DNA from: Methylophilus methylotrophus DSM 46235 = ATCC 53528
GTDB taxonomy: Bacteria; Pseudomonadota; Gammaproteobacteria; Burkholderiales; Methylophilaceae
Length of the DNA stretch: 64,000 nucleotides
Assembly (NCBI RefSeq): GCF_000378225.1
Contig: NZ_KB905141.1
Coordinates: forward strand, 945,326-1,009,325
Direction: 5' to 3'
The notes under the pieces were generated by a model. The model made no database searches, was not told the origin of the DNA, and saw only the letters and a list, made by a program, of their open reading frames with translations. Positions 18,940 to 27,845 of this stretch are shown piece after piece (position 1 is the stretch's first letter; each line of letters starts with the position of its first letter). The position numbers and the translations under genes were made by a program.

Positions 18940-19830
18940 ATGAAAAACTGGCTCAACCAACACGCACTGGCCATAGACCTGGTCTTGCAACGCCTGAAGT
19001 CGCACTGGCTGAATACGCTCACCATCTGTATGGTGATTGGCATCACTGTCACTCTGCCCGGTCTGCTCTTTGTCGCGCTAGATAACTTGCAGGATATGTC
19101 CCGTTCAATTAAACAGGGTGCGCAAATCAGCGCTTTCCTCAAGCCGTCCGTGAACGCCAACCTGATCCAGCGCCTGATTAATGACGTCGAAGCCTTGCCA
19201 CAGGTTAAAGAAGTACGTTACGTACCGAAAGAGGAAGCCATTAAACAGCTGAGCGCACAGTTCGTACAAAAAGACCTGCTGGCAGACTTGCCGCAAAACC
19301 CGCTGCCGGATGCCTTGTTCATTACATTGACCGATACCCAGCCAGCCTCAGTCAAACCGGTGCAGGCGTTACTGCAAAAACGTGGCGAGGTCGAAGAACT
19401 GGTCATCGACAGCGTCTGGATAGAGCGCCTGCATTCCATGCTGGTACTCGGCAAACGCATTGCCATCATCTTTGCCAGCCTGCTAGGCATTGCCATGATT
19501 ACGGTAATCAGCAATACCGTACGCATGCAGGTGCTCACGCACGAGGCCGAAATTGAGGTCAGCCGACTGATAGGCGCCACGCACAGCTTTATCCGCCGTC
19601 CGTTTTTATATATGGGTGGAGCCTACGGACTGGGTGGGGGCCTGATTGCAGTGGCCCTGCTGTTTTTGATTGTGTGGAATTTAAGGCAACCTGTGCAGTT
19701 ACTGGCGAATAACTACCAAAGTAATTTTCAGCTGGTATTTCACCTGTTTAATGTGGGCGGGCTCATGCTGGTGGCAACCACTGCCATCGGGTGGATTGCG
19801 GCGTTTATTGCATTGACGCAGAAGCGATAG
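18940..19830 (+). CDS. ftsX: Cell division permease-like protein FtsX
   Basis: This inner-membrane partner of FtsE has four membrane helices and a periplasmic loop that contacts amidase activators such as EnvC. The 296 residues have a first helix (about 22-45), a periplasmic domain (about 50-165), and three C-terminal helices. The segment MQVLTHEAEIEVSRLIGATHSFIRRPF (about 198-224) is typical. The start is ATG 18940 with TTGAGGAG 9 nt upstream. A longer reading frame from 18811 overlaps ftsE extensively and is rejected. Confidence 0.95.
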   Translation: MKNWLNQHALAIDLVLQRLKSHWLNTLTICMVIGITVTLPGLLFVALDNLQDMSRSIKQGAQISAFLKPSVNANLIQRLINDVEALPQVKEVRYVPKEEAIKQLSAQFVQKDLLADLPQNPLPDALFITLTDTQPASVKPVQALLQKRGEVEELVIDSVWIERLHSMLVLGKRIAIIFASLLGIAMITVISNTVRMQVLTHEAEIEVSRLIGATHSFIRRPFLYMGGAYGLGGGLIAVALLFLIVWNLRQPVQLLANNYQSNFQLVFHLFNVGGLMLVATTAIGWIAAFIALTQKR

Positions 19831-19870
19831 CAATCTCACTCTCTTCTATTGCGATGTGAACAACGTATCT

Positions 19871-20096
19871 TTTCGCCTTTAGGCGACCGTTCTTTCTTAT
19901 GCTTGTCCATAAGAAAGAAGGCAAAGAACAAGACACCCTAGCTTCCGCTTGTTTCCTGCGTTGCTCATCATCGTGGGCGTCCAGCGAAACTCGCCCTAGC
20001 GGCTTGCACACTACGAAAGCCACCGTGGAACTCGGACAGCCGCTGCCCGACATCTCCCACGCTGATTGCGCTATTCGGCGCGGCAGATAGGGGCCC
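19871..20096. repeat. Left arm of a 620-bp inverted-repeat element
   Basis: The arm begins TTTCGCCTTTAGGCGA and ends GGCAGATAGGGGCCC. It matches the reverse complement of 20272-20493 in many blocks (CACCCTAGCTTCCGCTTG, TGCGTTGCTC, GCGAAACTC, TCGGACAGCCGCT, TCGGCGCGGCAGATAG). It contains a perfect 11-bp hairpin with loop GCTTGTCC at 19890-19919. No credible gene lies here. Reading frames in it give Arg/Ser-rich peptides of a kind that recur as spurious annotations. Confidence 0.85.
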
Positions 20097-20271
20097 ATAA
20101 AACCACACGCTTTCCCTTTGGTTAGATTTTTTTGCATTGCGTCCCGCTCGATCACCGTGAAAAAAGAAAATAGTTTTTAGTTTTCAGGTTTGAAGTACTT
20201 TTGAAGGAAAAAGTTATCTAGCGCCCTGAATTTAACATACCCAACGAACGTTTCATCGTGATGGTTTAACC

Positions 20272-20493
20272 GGGCCCCTATCTGCCGCGCCGAGTAGCGC
20301 AGGCAAAATAAGATCAAGCGAGCGGCTGTCCGAATCCCGCAGCGGACTGCGAATTGTGCAGTTCGCTAGGATGAGTTTCGCGAGCGCTTATTTTGGCGAG
20401 CAACGCATGAATCAAGCGGAAGCTAGGGTGCACTTTCTTTTGGTTACTTTATCTTTGGGCAAGCAAAGAAAAGTAACTCGCCTAGGGGCGAAA
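20272..20493. repeat. Right arm of the 620-bp inverted-repeat element
   Basis: This is an inverted, diverged copy of 19871-20096, separated from it by a 175-bp AT-rich spacer (20097-20271) in which nothing is recognised. It has its own 13-bp hairpin (20443-20477, one bulged base) whose loop, GCTTGCCC on the reverse strand, matches that of the left arm, although the stem sequence is different. It resembles non-coding mobile or palindromic intergenic elements, but no transposase is present. Confidence 0.85.
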
Positions 20494-20585
20494 TAGAAAG
20501 CCAGAGTTCAAAGAAATATCTACGAAGACTTGCATTAGGTTCAATATTCGCTCTTTGATTGTAACCAAGTTGACTATCAACCTCG

Positions 20586-20613
20586 CCTGGATTCCACCTT
20601 CGCCGGAATGACG
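20586..20613. repeat. REP-like short palindrome
   Basis: CTGGATTCC followed by accttcgcc and GGAATGACG forms a short imperfect palindrome of a type found dispersed between genes in many proteobacteria. It lies between the large inverted-repeat element and the 3' end of the ETF-QO gene. Confidence 0.6.
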
Positions 20614-20723
20614 ACTTGTTGTAGAGCGCTTAATTTTGCAAAAGCAAGCCACTCCGCAGGCACCCAGTTCGTGTGTCGGATACTTCTAACCCTCATTGGA
20701 AACAATTAGCCAATTTCACTTCA

Positions 20724-22370
20724 TCACTGCGAAACATAATTCGGCCCACTGCCCCCCTCTGGTGGCACCCAGGTAATATTCTGAGTAGGATCTTTAATAT
20801 CACAGGTTTTGCAGTGAATGCAGTTTTGAGCATTGATTTGCAACACTTCCTTGCCCGCCTGGTCAACAAACTCATACACCCCTGCCGGGCAATACCGCTG
20901 CTCAGGCCCGGCATATTTCGGCAAGTTCACGCGCTCCGGGATATCAGCCACAGCCAGTTTCAAGTGGCAGGGCTGCTGGTCATCATGACCAATATTGCAC
21001 AGGCTGACCGAACTGAGTTTATCAAACGTGAGCACGCCATCCGGCTTGGCATAGCTGGGCTGGCGGCTTTGCTTGGCTTCTGTCAGCGTCGCATGGTCAG
21101 CGCTGGTATGCTTCAATGTCCACGGCAGGTTCAGTCCCCAACTGGACAACCACATTTCAATGCCACCGAAGACAGTGCCCACCCAAGTGCCCCAGCGTGA
21201 CAAATAGGGTTTTACATTGCGTACGGCAGATAACTCTTGCCAGATCCAGGAAGCACGCAGTTTTTGCGGATAACTGGTCAACAGTTCGGGCGCGCCCTGC
21301 TGGATCGTCTCGAACACAGATTCTGCGGCCAGCATGCCGGACTTCATAGCGTAATGGGTGCCCTTGATTTTAGGCACATTCACCAGGCCTGCACTGCAGC
21401 CAAGTAATGCGCCTCCAGGGAAAGCCATTTCAGGCAGGGACTGTATGCCGCCTTCGGAAATCGCGCGCGCGCCGTAACTGATGCGCTGGCCGCCTTCCAG
21501 CAAGGCTTTTAGTTTAGGGTGTGTTTTATAGGTCTGGAAGGTATCAAACAGGGAAAGATAAGGATTGCTGTAATCCAGGTGCACGACATAGCCGACAGAG
21601 ACCAGGTTTTCGCCGTGGTGATAAATAAAGCCACCGCCACCAGTATTGGCATCCAGTGGCCAGCCAAGGGTATGCTCAATCAAGCCTTTCTGGTGATTTT
21701 CCGGTTTGATGCGCCAGATTTCCTTGAAGCCCAAGCCATACTTGGCAGGGCTCGAAGTGGCACGCAGGCCATACCTGGCCTCCAGCTGTTTGGTCAACGA
21801 ACCGCGGGTACCCTCGGCCACCAGCGTATACTTGGCACGGATTTCAATGCCTGGCGTGAAATTGGCGGTGGGGTTGCCCTGTTTATCCAGGCCCATGTCG
21901 CCGGTGATCACCCCTATCATGCGGCCCTGCTCATCATAACTGGGGGATTGCGCGGCAAAGCCGGTATAGATCTCTACGCCCAGCTCTTCAGCCTTGCCAG
22001 CCAGCCAGCGGCAGACCTCGCCCAGGCTGATGATGTAATTGCCATGGTTGCGCATGAGCGGGGGCAATGACCATTCCGGCATGGTCCAGTTTTTTTCTTC
22101 GCCCAACACCACAAACGTATCTTTGTTGACGGGGGTATTCAGTGGTGCACCCAAGGCCTGCCAGTCAGGAAACAGCTCCTGCAAGGCTTTGGGATCCAGC
22201 ACTGCTCCCGAAAAAATATGGCTGCCGACTTCGGCGCCTTTTTCCAGGACGCAGACATTGAGCTCCTGTCCTTGCGTCTGCGCCAGTTGTTTCAAACGGA
22301 TGGCTGCGGACAAGCCCGCCGGGCCCGCTCCTACTACCAACACATCATATTCCATGACATCTCTGTCCAT
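20724..22370 (-). CDS. Electron transfer flavoprotein-ubiquinone oxidoreductase
   Basis: ETF-QO passes electrons from reduced ETF to ubiquinone at the inner membrane through FAD and one [4Fe-4S] cluster. The 548 residues match the family. The FAD-binding motif VVGAGPAGLSAAIRL is near the N-terminus, and a C-terminal ferredoxin-type motif NCIHCKTCDIKDP precedes ITWVPPEGGSGP, the typical ETF-QO end. The ATG at 22370 is chosen because GAAGGAG lies 6 nt upstream; the reading frame is open to 22391. A LysR gene lies 13 nt upstream on the same strand, and etfBA diverge beyond it, so the complete ETF to quinone route is clustered. Confidence 0.95.
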   Translation of the reverse strand: MDRDVMEYDVLVVGAGPAGLSAAIRLKQLAQTQGQELNVCVLEKGAEVGSHIFSGAVLDPKALQELFPDWQALGAPLNTPVNKDTFVVLGEEKNWTMPEWSLPPLMRNHGNYIISLGEVCRWLAGKAEELGVEIYTGFAAQSPSYDEQGRMIGVITGDMGLDKQGNPTANFTPGIEIRAKYTLVAEGTRGSLTKQLEARYGLRATSSPAKYGLGFKEIWRIKPENHQKGLIEHTLGWPLDANTGGGGFIYHHGENLVSVGYVVHLDYSNPYLSLFDTFQTYKTHPKLKALLEGGQRISYGARAISEGGIQSLPEMAFPGGALLGCSAGLVNVPKIKGTHYAMKSGMLAAESVFETIQQGAPELLTSYPQKLRASWIWQELSAVRNVKPYLSRWGTWVGTVFGGIEMWLSSWGLNLPWTLKHTSADHATLTEAKQSRQPSYAKPDGVLTFDKLSSVSLCNIGHDDQQPCHLKLAVADIPERVNLPKYAGPEQRYCPAGVYEFVDQAGKEVLQINAQNCIHCKTCDIKDPTQNITWVPPEGGSGPNYVSQ

Positions 22371-22383
22371 ACTTGCTCCTTCG

Positions 22384-23322
22384 TCAGGCAATTGCCGGGA
22401 TATCGATCAGGTCACTACGCGTCGCCCCTTGGGTGAACGCCTGGCAAAACGCCAGGAACTGCCGAATGCCACCGGTCTGATATTTTTGCCTGTGCCATAA
22501 AAAATAAAAATTGCGGTGAAACTGCAAACTGTGGTTTTCAATCGGCACCAGGCTGCCGCGCCTGAACGCATCCTTAAGCGCCAGCCGTGAAATACAACCG
22601 ATGCCGAGTCCGGACTCTACCGCCCGCTTGATTGCCTCGGTATGCTCCAGTTCCAGCGTAATATTGAGTCGCGAATAATCCTGCTTAAACGCACGGTCAA
22701 ATGTCTCGCGTGTGCCTGAACCTTTCTCGCGGACGATCCAGGGTTGCAGTAATAAATCTGACTTATGGATGGTTTTACCGGTGTTTGCCAGCAGCGCCAG
22801 CGGATGCGTGGGCGCGGCAAAAATCACCAGCTCGTCTGCAATCCAGGGCGCAACAGCGATCTCTGGATGGTTACACTCGCCCTCTATCATACCCAAATCC
22901 AGCGTATGGTTCGCAATTTGCTCGACGATGGTCCGCGTGTTTTGTACCTGTAGCTGGATATGGCTTTGCGGATACTGCTGCAAAAATTTGGCCACCAGCA
23001 AGGTCACCAGGTAATTACCCACGGTGAGTGTCGCGCCGATTTTTAGGTTGCCGTAGCCTTGCTGGCCTTGCAACATACGCTCAATTTCACGGGCGCGGTC
23101 CAATAATTCCACCGCTTTGGGTAGCAGTTGCTGACCGCTTTCATTAATACGCAAAGACTTGCCGACGCGGTCAAACAACTGGATATCGAATTGCTTTTCA
23201 AGCTCGATAAGCGCGGTACTGGCAGCGGATTGTGACAAGGCTAGCTGGTCACAGGCCCGGGATACACTGCCCGTGCGACTGATTGCAACAAAAATTTCCA
23301 GCTGCCTGAGCGTGTATTTCAT
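22384..23322 (-). CDS. LysR-family transcriptional regulator
   Basis: This 312-residue LysR-type regulator starts at MKYTLRQLEIFVAIS, with the winged helix-turn-helix in the first 60 residues (TGSVSRACDQLALSQSAAS). A substrate-binding domain of the CbbR/CysB-like class follows, with PHPLAL-type and GSGTRETFDRAF segments. An in-frame extension to 23367 is open but lacks LysR homology. It shares a 152-bp AT-rich intergenic region with divergent etfB and lies directly upstream of the ETF-QO gene. It therefore probably controls the ETF genes, which is an inference from position only. Confidence 0.9.
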   Translation of the reverse strand: MKYTLRQLEIFVAISRTGSVSRACDQLALSQSAASTALIELEKQFDIQLFDRVGKSLRINESGQQLLPKAVELLDRAREIERMLQGQQGYGNLKIGATLTVGNYLVTLLVAKFLQQYPQSHIQLQVQNTRTIVEQIANHTLDLGMIEGECNHPEIAVAPWIADELVIFAAPTHPLALLANTGKTIHKSDLLLQPWIVREKGSGTRETFDRAFKQDYSRLNITLELEHTEAIKRAVESGLGIGCISRLALKDAFRRGSLVPIENHSLQFHRNFYFLWHRQKYQTGGIRQFLAFCQAFTQGATRSDLIDIPAIA

Positions 23323-23385
23323 GGAAGGTAGTGTGATTGCACGGCATTTGAGCCGCATCAAAATCAATCTAAAAAATAGATATAT

Positions 23386-23399
23386 ATTATTATAATAAT
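23386..23399. promoter_or_regulatory. AT-rich palindrome between lysR and etfB
   Basis: ATTATTATAATAAT is a perfect 14-bp palindrome containing a T-N11-A arrangement, as in LysR-type operators. It lies midway in the divergent intergenic region of the LysR and etfB genes. It is a candidate operator only; AT-rich palindromes also arise by chance. Confidence 0.45.
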
Positions 23400-23474
23400 C
23401 AATTTAATAAATATTACAAACTGGCTTAAAATGCTCGGTTACGAATAAAACCCCTAACAAAGGCAAAACGTTTT

Positions 23475-24227
23475 ATGAAAGCACTGGTAGCGATCAAACG
23501 GGTCGTTGATTATAACATTCAAGTCCGCGTGAAAGCGGATGGTTCAGATGTGGATATTGAGGGCGTGAAAATGGGCGTGAATCCATTTGACGAAAACGCG
23601 ATTGAAGAAGCAATCCGCCTCAAGGAAAAAGGCATTGTCAGTGAAATTGTGGCTGTCACTATAGGCAGTGCAGCCAACCAGGATATCCTGCGTCATGCAC
23701 TGGCCATGGGTGCAGACCGCGCCATGCTGGTAGAAACCCAGGAAACCTTGCACTCCCTGGGCGTGGCCAAGGTACTCAAAGCCGTGGTCGAGCGCGAGCA
23801 ACCCACCCTGATTTTGCTGGGCAAGCAGGCCATTGATGATGATGCCGGCCAAACTGGCCAGATGCTGGCAGCCTTGCTGAAACTGCCACAAGCGACTTAC
23901 GCTTCCCAAATCACCATTGAAGGCAGCCAGGCCACCGTGGTCCGCGAAATTGATGGCGGGACAGAAACACTGGCAATCAGCCTGCCCGCCGTGATTACTG
24001 CCGATTTGCGCTTGAACGAGCCACGTTATGTCAAACTGCCCAACCTCATGATGGCGAGAAAGAAACCACTGGAAAACGTGCCACTGGACTCGCTGAATGT
24101 CTCCCTGACACACAATGTGCAACAGCTCAACGTCGCCACCCCGCCCGCCCGCCCTGCCGGCGTCATGGTGAAAGATGTGAATGAGTTATTGAGCAAATTG
24201 CGTACGCACGAGGGGATCATTGCATGA
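23475..24227 (+). CDS. etfB: Electron transfer flavoprotein subunit beta
   Basis: This is the beta subunit of ETF, which binds AMP and forms part of the FAD site and the dehydrogenase docking surface. The 250 residues begin MKALVAIKRVVDYNIQVRVK, typical of the group I (housekeeping) EtfB. They contain NPFDENAIEEAIRLKE and the recognition-loop/adenine region GKQAIDDDAGQTGQMLA. It overlaps etfA by 4 nt (ATGA). In methylotrophs ETF can take electrons from trimethylamine or dimethylamine dehydrogenase, but no such dehydrogenase is in this window. Confidence 0.95.
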   Translation: MKALVAIKRVVDYNIQVRVKADGSDVDIEGVKMGVNPFDENAIEEAIRLKEKGIVSEIVAVTIGSAANQDILRHALAMGADRAMLVETQETLHSLGVAKVLKAVVEREQPTLILLGKQAIDDDAGQTGQMLAALLKLPQATYASQITIEGSQATVVREIDGGTETLAISLPAVITADLRLNEPRYVKLPNLMMARKKPLENVPLDSLNVSLTHNVQQLNVATPPARPAGVMVKDVNELLSKLRTHEGIIA

Positions 24228-25156
24228 GAACACTGATTATTGCCGAACACGACGGCCAACACTTGAACGAACAGGTCGCGCGCGCCGTCACGGCTGCGCA
24301 GCAATGGCAACAGCCTGTGGATATCCTGGTGGCAGCCGCACAGCCAGACACATTAGCCGCACAAGCCGCAGCTATTCAGGGGGTAAGCAACGTACTGGTC
24401 GCCAGCGATGCCGCCTTGCAACACCCAACCGCAGAGCACCTGGCCGAAATCATTGTGCCGCTGGCTGCGAACTACACAGTCGTACTGGCCGCGCATAGCG
24501 CTTTCAGCAAAAACGTATTGCCACGCGTGGCTGCCCTGCTGGATGTCAACATGATTTCTGACGTGTTGCAGATCGTTAGCGCCAACACCTATGTCCGTGG
24601 CATCTATGCGGGCAACGTGCTGGCGACTGTACAAAGCAGCGACAGCAAACAGGTACTGACCGTCCGTGGCAGCAAATTTGCGGCGGCAGCCAAAGACGGC
24701 GCAGCCGCCGAAATTAAATCGGTTGCAACGCCTGCTGCGCCAGCCGGTAGCCGCTGGGTGACCGAAGCCTTTAACAAATCTAAGCGCCCACCCTTGGCTG
24801 CCGCCAAGGTAGTGGTTTCCGGTGGCCGTGCCCTGGGGAGCGCCGAAGCGTTTGCCGAAGTCTTGGCGCCATTGGCCGACAAACTGCATGCCGCGATTGG
24901 CGCCAGCCGTGCCGCGGTGGATGCCGGTTATGCACCGAATGACCTGCAGGTTGGCCAGACCGGTGTCGTGGTGGCCCCCGAACTGTATATCGCTGTCGGC
25001 ATTTCTGGCGCGATCCAGCATGCGTATGGCATGAAGGACAGCAAGGTGGTGGTGGCGATCAACCAGGATCCTGAAGCACAGATTTTCAAGATTGCAGACT
25101 ACGGGCTGGTGGCTGACTTGTTTGAAGCCGTGCCGCAATTGACCGCTGCGCTATAA
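24224..25156 (+). CDS. etfA: Electron transfer flavoprotein subunit alpha
   Basis: This is the alpha subunit of ETF and carries most of the FAD-binding domain. The 310 residues have an N-terminal Rossmann-like domain and the C-terminal FAD motif, with VVVSGGRALGS (about 195-205) and GQTGVVVAPELYIAVGISGA (about 245-265). It is translationally coupled to etfB. The ferredoxin-NADP reductase gene follows after 42 nt on the same strand and may belong to the same transcript. Confidence 0.95.
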   Translation: MRTLIIAEHDGQHLNEQVARAVTAAQQWQQPVDILVAAAQPDTLAAQAAAIQGVSNVLVASDAALQHPTAEHLAEIIVPLAANYTVVLAAHSAFSKNVLPRVAALLDVNMISDVLQIVSANTYVRGIYAGNVLATVQSSDSKQVLTVRGSKFAAAAKDGAAAEIKSVATPAAPAGSRWVTEAFNKSKRPPLAAAKVVVSGGRALGSAEAFAEVLAPLADKLHAAIGASRAAVDAGYAPNDLQVGQTGVVVAPELYIAVGISGAIQHAYGMKDSKVVVAINQDPEAQIFKIADYGLVADLFEAVPQLTAAL

Positions 25157-25198
25157 TCAACCCTTTAAATTAAACCTTTCAGAAACCTACTTCATCTC

Positions 25199-25978
25199 AT
25201 GAGTAAAAAATATTCTACCGAAACGGTGTTGAGCGTTCATCACTGGAATGACACGCTGTTCAGCTTCAAAACCACACGCGACCCAGGCTTGCGCTTTGAA
25301 AACGGCCAGTTTGTGATGATAGGCCTCGAAGTGGACGGCCTGCCATTGACCCGTGCTTACAGTATTGCCAGCCCAAACTATGAGGAACACCTGGAGTTTT
25401 TCAGCATTAAGGTGCCTAACGGCCCGCTGACTTCCCGCCTGCAACACCTGAAAGTGGGCGACCCTCTACTGGTCAGCCGTAAGCCGACTGGCACACTGAT
25501 TACCTCTGACCTCAAGCCAGGCAAAAACCTGTACTTCTTCTCTACCGGCACTGGCCTGGCGCCGTTCATGAGCCTGATCCAGGACATCGAAGTGTATGAC
25601 CGCTTTGAAAAAGTCATCCTGATTCACGGCGTGCGTTATGTCAATGAACTGGCCTACGAAGACTTCATCACCAAAGAATTACCGAATAACGAATTTTTTG
25701 GCGAAGAAGTACGCAATAAACTCATTTACTACCCCACCGTCACACGCGAACCCTTCAAAAACATGGGCCGCCTGACTGACCTGGTAGAAAGTGGCAAACT
25801 GTTTACCGATATCGGCCTGCCACCACTGAATCCGGAAACAGACCGCGCGATGATTTGCGGCAGCCCGGCTATGTTGGTCGATACAGCCGCCATGCTGGAC
25901 AAACGTGGTTTCAAAGTTTCACCACGCATTGGCGAACTGGGTGACTATGTGATTGAAAAAGCGTTTGTCGAGAAATAA
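25199..25978 (+). CDS. fpr: Ferredoxin--NADP(+) reductase
   Basis: This FAD enzyme exchanges electrons between NADPH and ferredoxin or flavodoxin. The 259 residues match the bacterial FPR subclass. The FAD motif RAYSIASPNYEEHLEFFSI is near 50-70, the NADP pyrophosphate motif FFSTGTGLAPFMS near 112-125, ICGSPAML near 217, and the C-terminal VEK end is typical of subclass I FPRs. It follows etfA closely. A hairpin with an 8-bp stem (26003-26031, GGCTGTCA/TGACAGCC) just downstream may end the transcript, although it lacks a T-run. Confidence 0.95.
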   Translation: MSKKYSTETVLSVHHWNDTLFSFKTTRDPGLRFENGQFVMIGLEVDGLPLTRAYSIASPNYEEHLEFFSIKVPNGPLTSRLQHLKVGDPLLVSRKPTGTLITSDLKPGKNLYFFSTGTGLAPFMSLIQDIEVYDRFEKVILIHGVRYVNELAYEDFITKELPNNEFFGEEVRNKLIYYPTVTREPFKNMGRLTDLVESGKLFTDIGLPPLNPETDRAMICGSPAMLVDTAAMLDKRGFKVSPRIGELGDYVIEKAFVEK

Positions 25979-26191
25979 TTAATTCATCACCTCTTTCGCT
26001 GGCTGTCATGATGAAACTATCGCCGTGACAGCCATCGCCCAACTCACCTTCCAACGGCAAACCTACCTGATTTGCCTGCCTTAGCCGTTCTACTTGCTGC
26101 ATTATTTCTCAGGAATACGATTCACAGAAAATCATGCCGCGCCTGCTTTACCAACCATCAAGTATGCAAGCGTGGCGGTTATTGATCTAGT

Positions 26192-27610
26192 TTAACGTTT
26201 GGCATCCTTCATACCGATGGCCACCAGTATCGCCAGCACAAACACCACCGACAGCAATAAAAAGCCTTGTGCATAGGCCTGGAATACTCCTGGGGCAACC
26301 GCACCCCATACCTGCTCACGCCATTCCATAAACACGGCCATCAAGGTTACGCCGACGACACCACCCAATTGCCGCGCATAGCTGACCACCACGGATGACT
26401 GCCCAAGGTGTTGTGGTTCCATTTCGTGCAAGGTCGCAAGGTTCAACGCAGGCAAGATGAGGCCCAACCCAATGCGGCCAACCACTGTCGCCGCAACAAT
26501 TTCCCAGTACTGCACTCGCGTTGCCACCACGACAAAGACTAAAAACGAGGCACCGAATATGGCCAGGCCCGCCAGGGTAATGCGTCGGGGAGAGAATTTG
26601 TCTGCCATGCGGCCTGCCAGCGGAATGGTCAGCACCAACGCGATACCAGAAGGCAACAGCAGCAAACCGGCATCGGTCGCGCTAAAAGCCATGGCATTTT
26701 GTAAAAATACAGGGATCAGGTATGTGGAGGCAAACAGGCCAAACCCATAGGCAAAAGCGACAAACGTGCCCCGGCTGAACGTGGGCCTGGAAAACAGGTG
26801 CAATTGAATAATCGCATGCGGCAACCGATGCGCATGACGGATATAACAGATCAGCGAAACAATCGTGAGGATGCCGTAACCCCAAGTCCAGATGGCGACC
26901 ACGCCACTATGATGCAAGCTGGAAACGAATTCGATCAGCCCTATCGTTGCCGCAGACAACCAGCCTAATCCAGGCCAGTCAAACAGCGGCACCTGTTTGG
27001 GACGTGGGGCTGGCAACCAGACCTGCGCACTGACCAGCGCCAGCAAGGCAAATGGCACACCCAGTAAAAAAATCGCATGCCAGCCAAACTGGTCAAGCAA
27101 CCAACCACTGATGGAAGGTGCGATGGCAGGCGTAAACGCAATACCAACAATCAGGATGCCGGAGGCGCGCCCCTGGATATGAGGCGGAAATAAACGCATC
27201 AAGGCCATGATACCCAATGGCTGTAACACCCCTGCAGCCACGCCCTGCAACAATCTCGCAATCACTACCTGTACAAAAGTCTGCGCATAAAATCCGGCCA
27301 CGCTGGCGGCAATCAACAACCACAGCGCTGCCATAAATATGCGACGCAAGCCAAAGCGCTCAAGCCACCACGCGGCTGGCAACATGCCTATGGTCATCGC
27401 TGCCAAAAAGGCCGTCATCGCCCATTGCACATGGTCTTGTCCCAGATGAAAAGCATGTGTCAACGCAGGTACGGCCACATTAAAGCAAGACGTACAAAGC
27501 ACCCCCGCAATCGTTCCCAAACCGACAATCAGCAACACCATCCATTTATAGCGTTCGCCATAACGCTGATTCAGGACTTCAAAAGTGAGTGCTTGTGTTC
27601 GCAGGAGCAT
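26192..27610 (-). CDS. MFS transporter, DHA2 (EmrB/QacA) drug-exporter type
   Basis: This polytopic inner-membrane transporter of 472 residues has about 14 hydrophobic segments. The DHA2-type motif C region GVLQPLGIMALMRLFPP and the early sequence FNVAVPALTHAF point to the EmrB/QacA proton antiporters that export drugs or hydrophobic compounds. There is no membrane-fusion partner (EmrA) next to it. Two hairpins lie upstream. The ATG at 27610 lacks a clear ribosome-binding site, so the real start could be somewhat further in. The substrate is unknown. Confidence 0.85.
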   Translation of the reverse strand: MLLRTQALTFEVLNQRYGERYKWMVLLIVGLGTIAGVLCTSCFNVAVPALTHAFHLGQDHVQWAMTAFLAAMTIGMLPAAWWLERFGLRRIFMAALWLLIAASVAGFYAQTFVQVVIARLLQGVAAGVLQPLGIMALMRLFPPHIQGRASGILIVGIAFTPAIAPSISGWLLDQFGWHAIFLLGVPFALLALVSAQVWLPAPRPKQVPLFDWPGLGWLSAATIGLIEFVSSLHHSGVVAIWTWGYGILTIVSLICYIRHAHRLPHAIIQLHLFSRPTFSRGTFVAFAYGFGLFASTYLIPVFLQNAMAFSATDAGLLLLPSGIALVLTIPLAGRMADKFSPRRITLAGLAIFGASFLVFVVVATRVQYWEIVAATVVGRIGLGLILPALNLATLHEMEPQHLGQSSVVVSYARQLGGVVGVTLMAVFMEWREQVWGAVAPGVFQAYAQGFLLLSVVFVLAILVAIGMKDAKR

Positions 27611-27638
27611 ATATTCAAAAAGTTTTTATATCAGGAGA

Positions 27639-27703
27639 CTAGGGCCTGCATCTTTTGCAGGGTCACTAGCTGAGACCCCGCAAAAAAAGCAGGGTTCTAG
27701 TCC
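27639..27703. promoter_or_regulatory. Two consecutive hairpins upstream of the MFS gene
   Basis: The first is CCTGCA-tcttt-TGCAGG, flanked by CTAG boxes. The second is ACCCcGC-(A7)-GCaGGGT and ends at another CTAG. In the minus direction the second loop is a T7 tract. They may form a leader structure or operator for the MFS gene, or a terminator-like pair. No known riboswitch class is recognised. Confidence 0.45.
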
Positions 27704-27845
27704 AATCATTTTTGCCTGACAATTAAAACAGAACAAACATCCAATCTCAACCAATTGATTTTTATAAACAATCTTCCATGTGCATCTGGCTTTGAAAACT
27801 GGCATTGTTATTGCAGAAAGTCATTTATTTAAAAGAGGAGCGAAT

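Noticed and set aside
19805-20155. Minus-strand reading frame of 116 codons in the inverted-repeat region
   Set aside because: It lies across the repeat arm and the end of ftsX, is rich in Arg/Ser/Cys, has no ribosome-binding site, and is explained by the repeat structure.
24353-25138. Minus-strand frame of 261 codons antisense to etfA
   Set aside because: The plus strand encodes a complete EtfA with its FAD motif. The antisense product has no recognisable domain; long shadow frames are expected in GC-rich coding DNA.
25911-26102. Minus-strand frame of 63 codons after fpr
   Set aside because: It overlaps the conserved C-terminus of FPR and includes the fpr hairpin. It has no clear ribosome-binding site and no recognised sequence.
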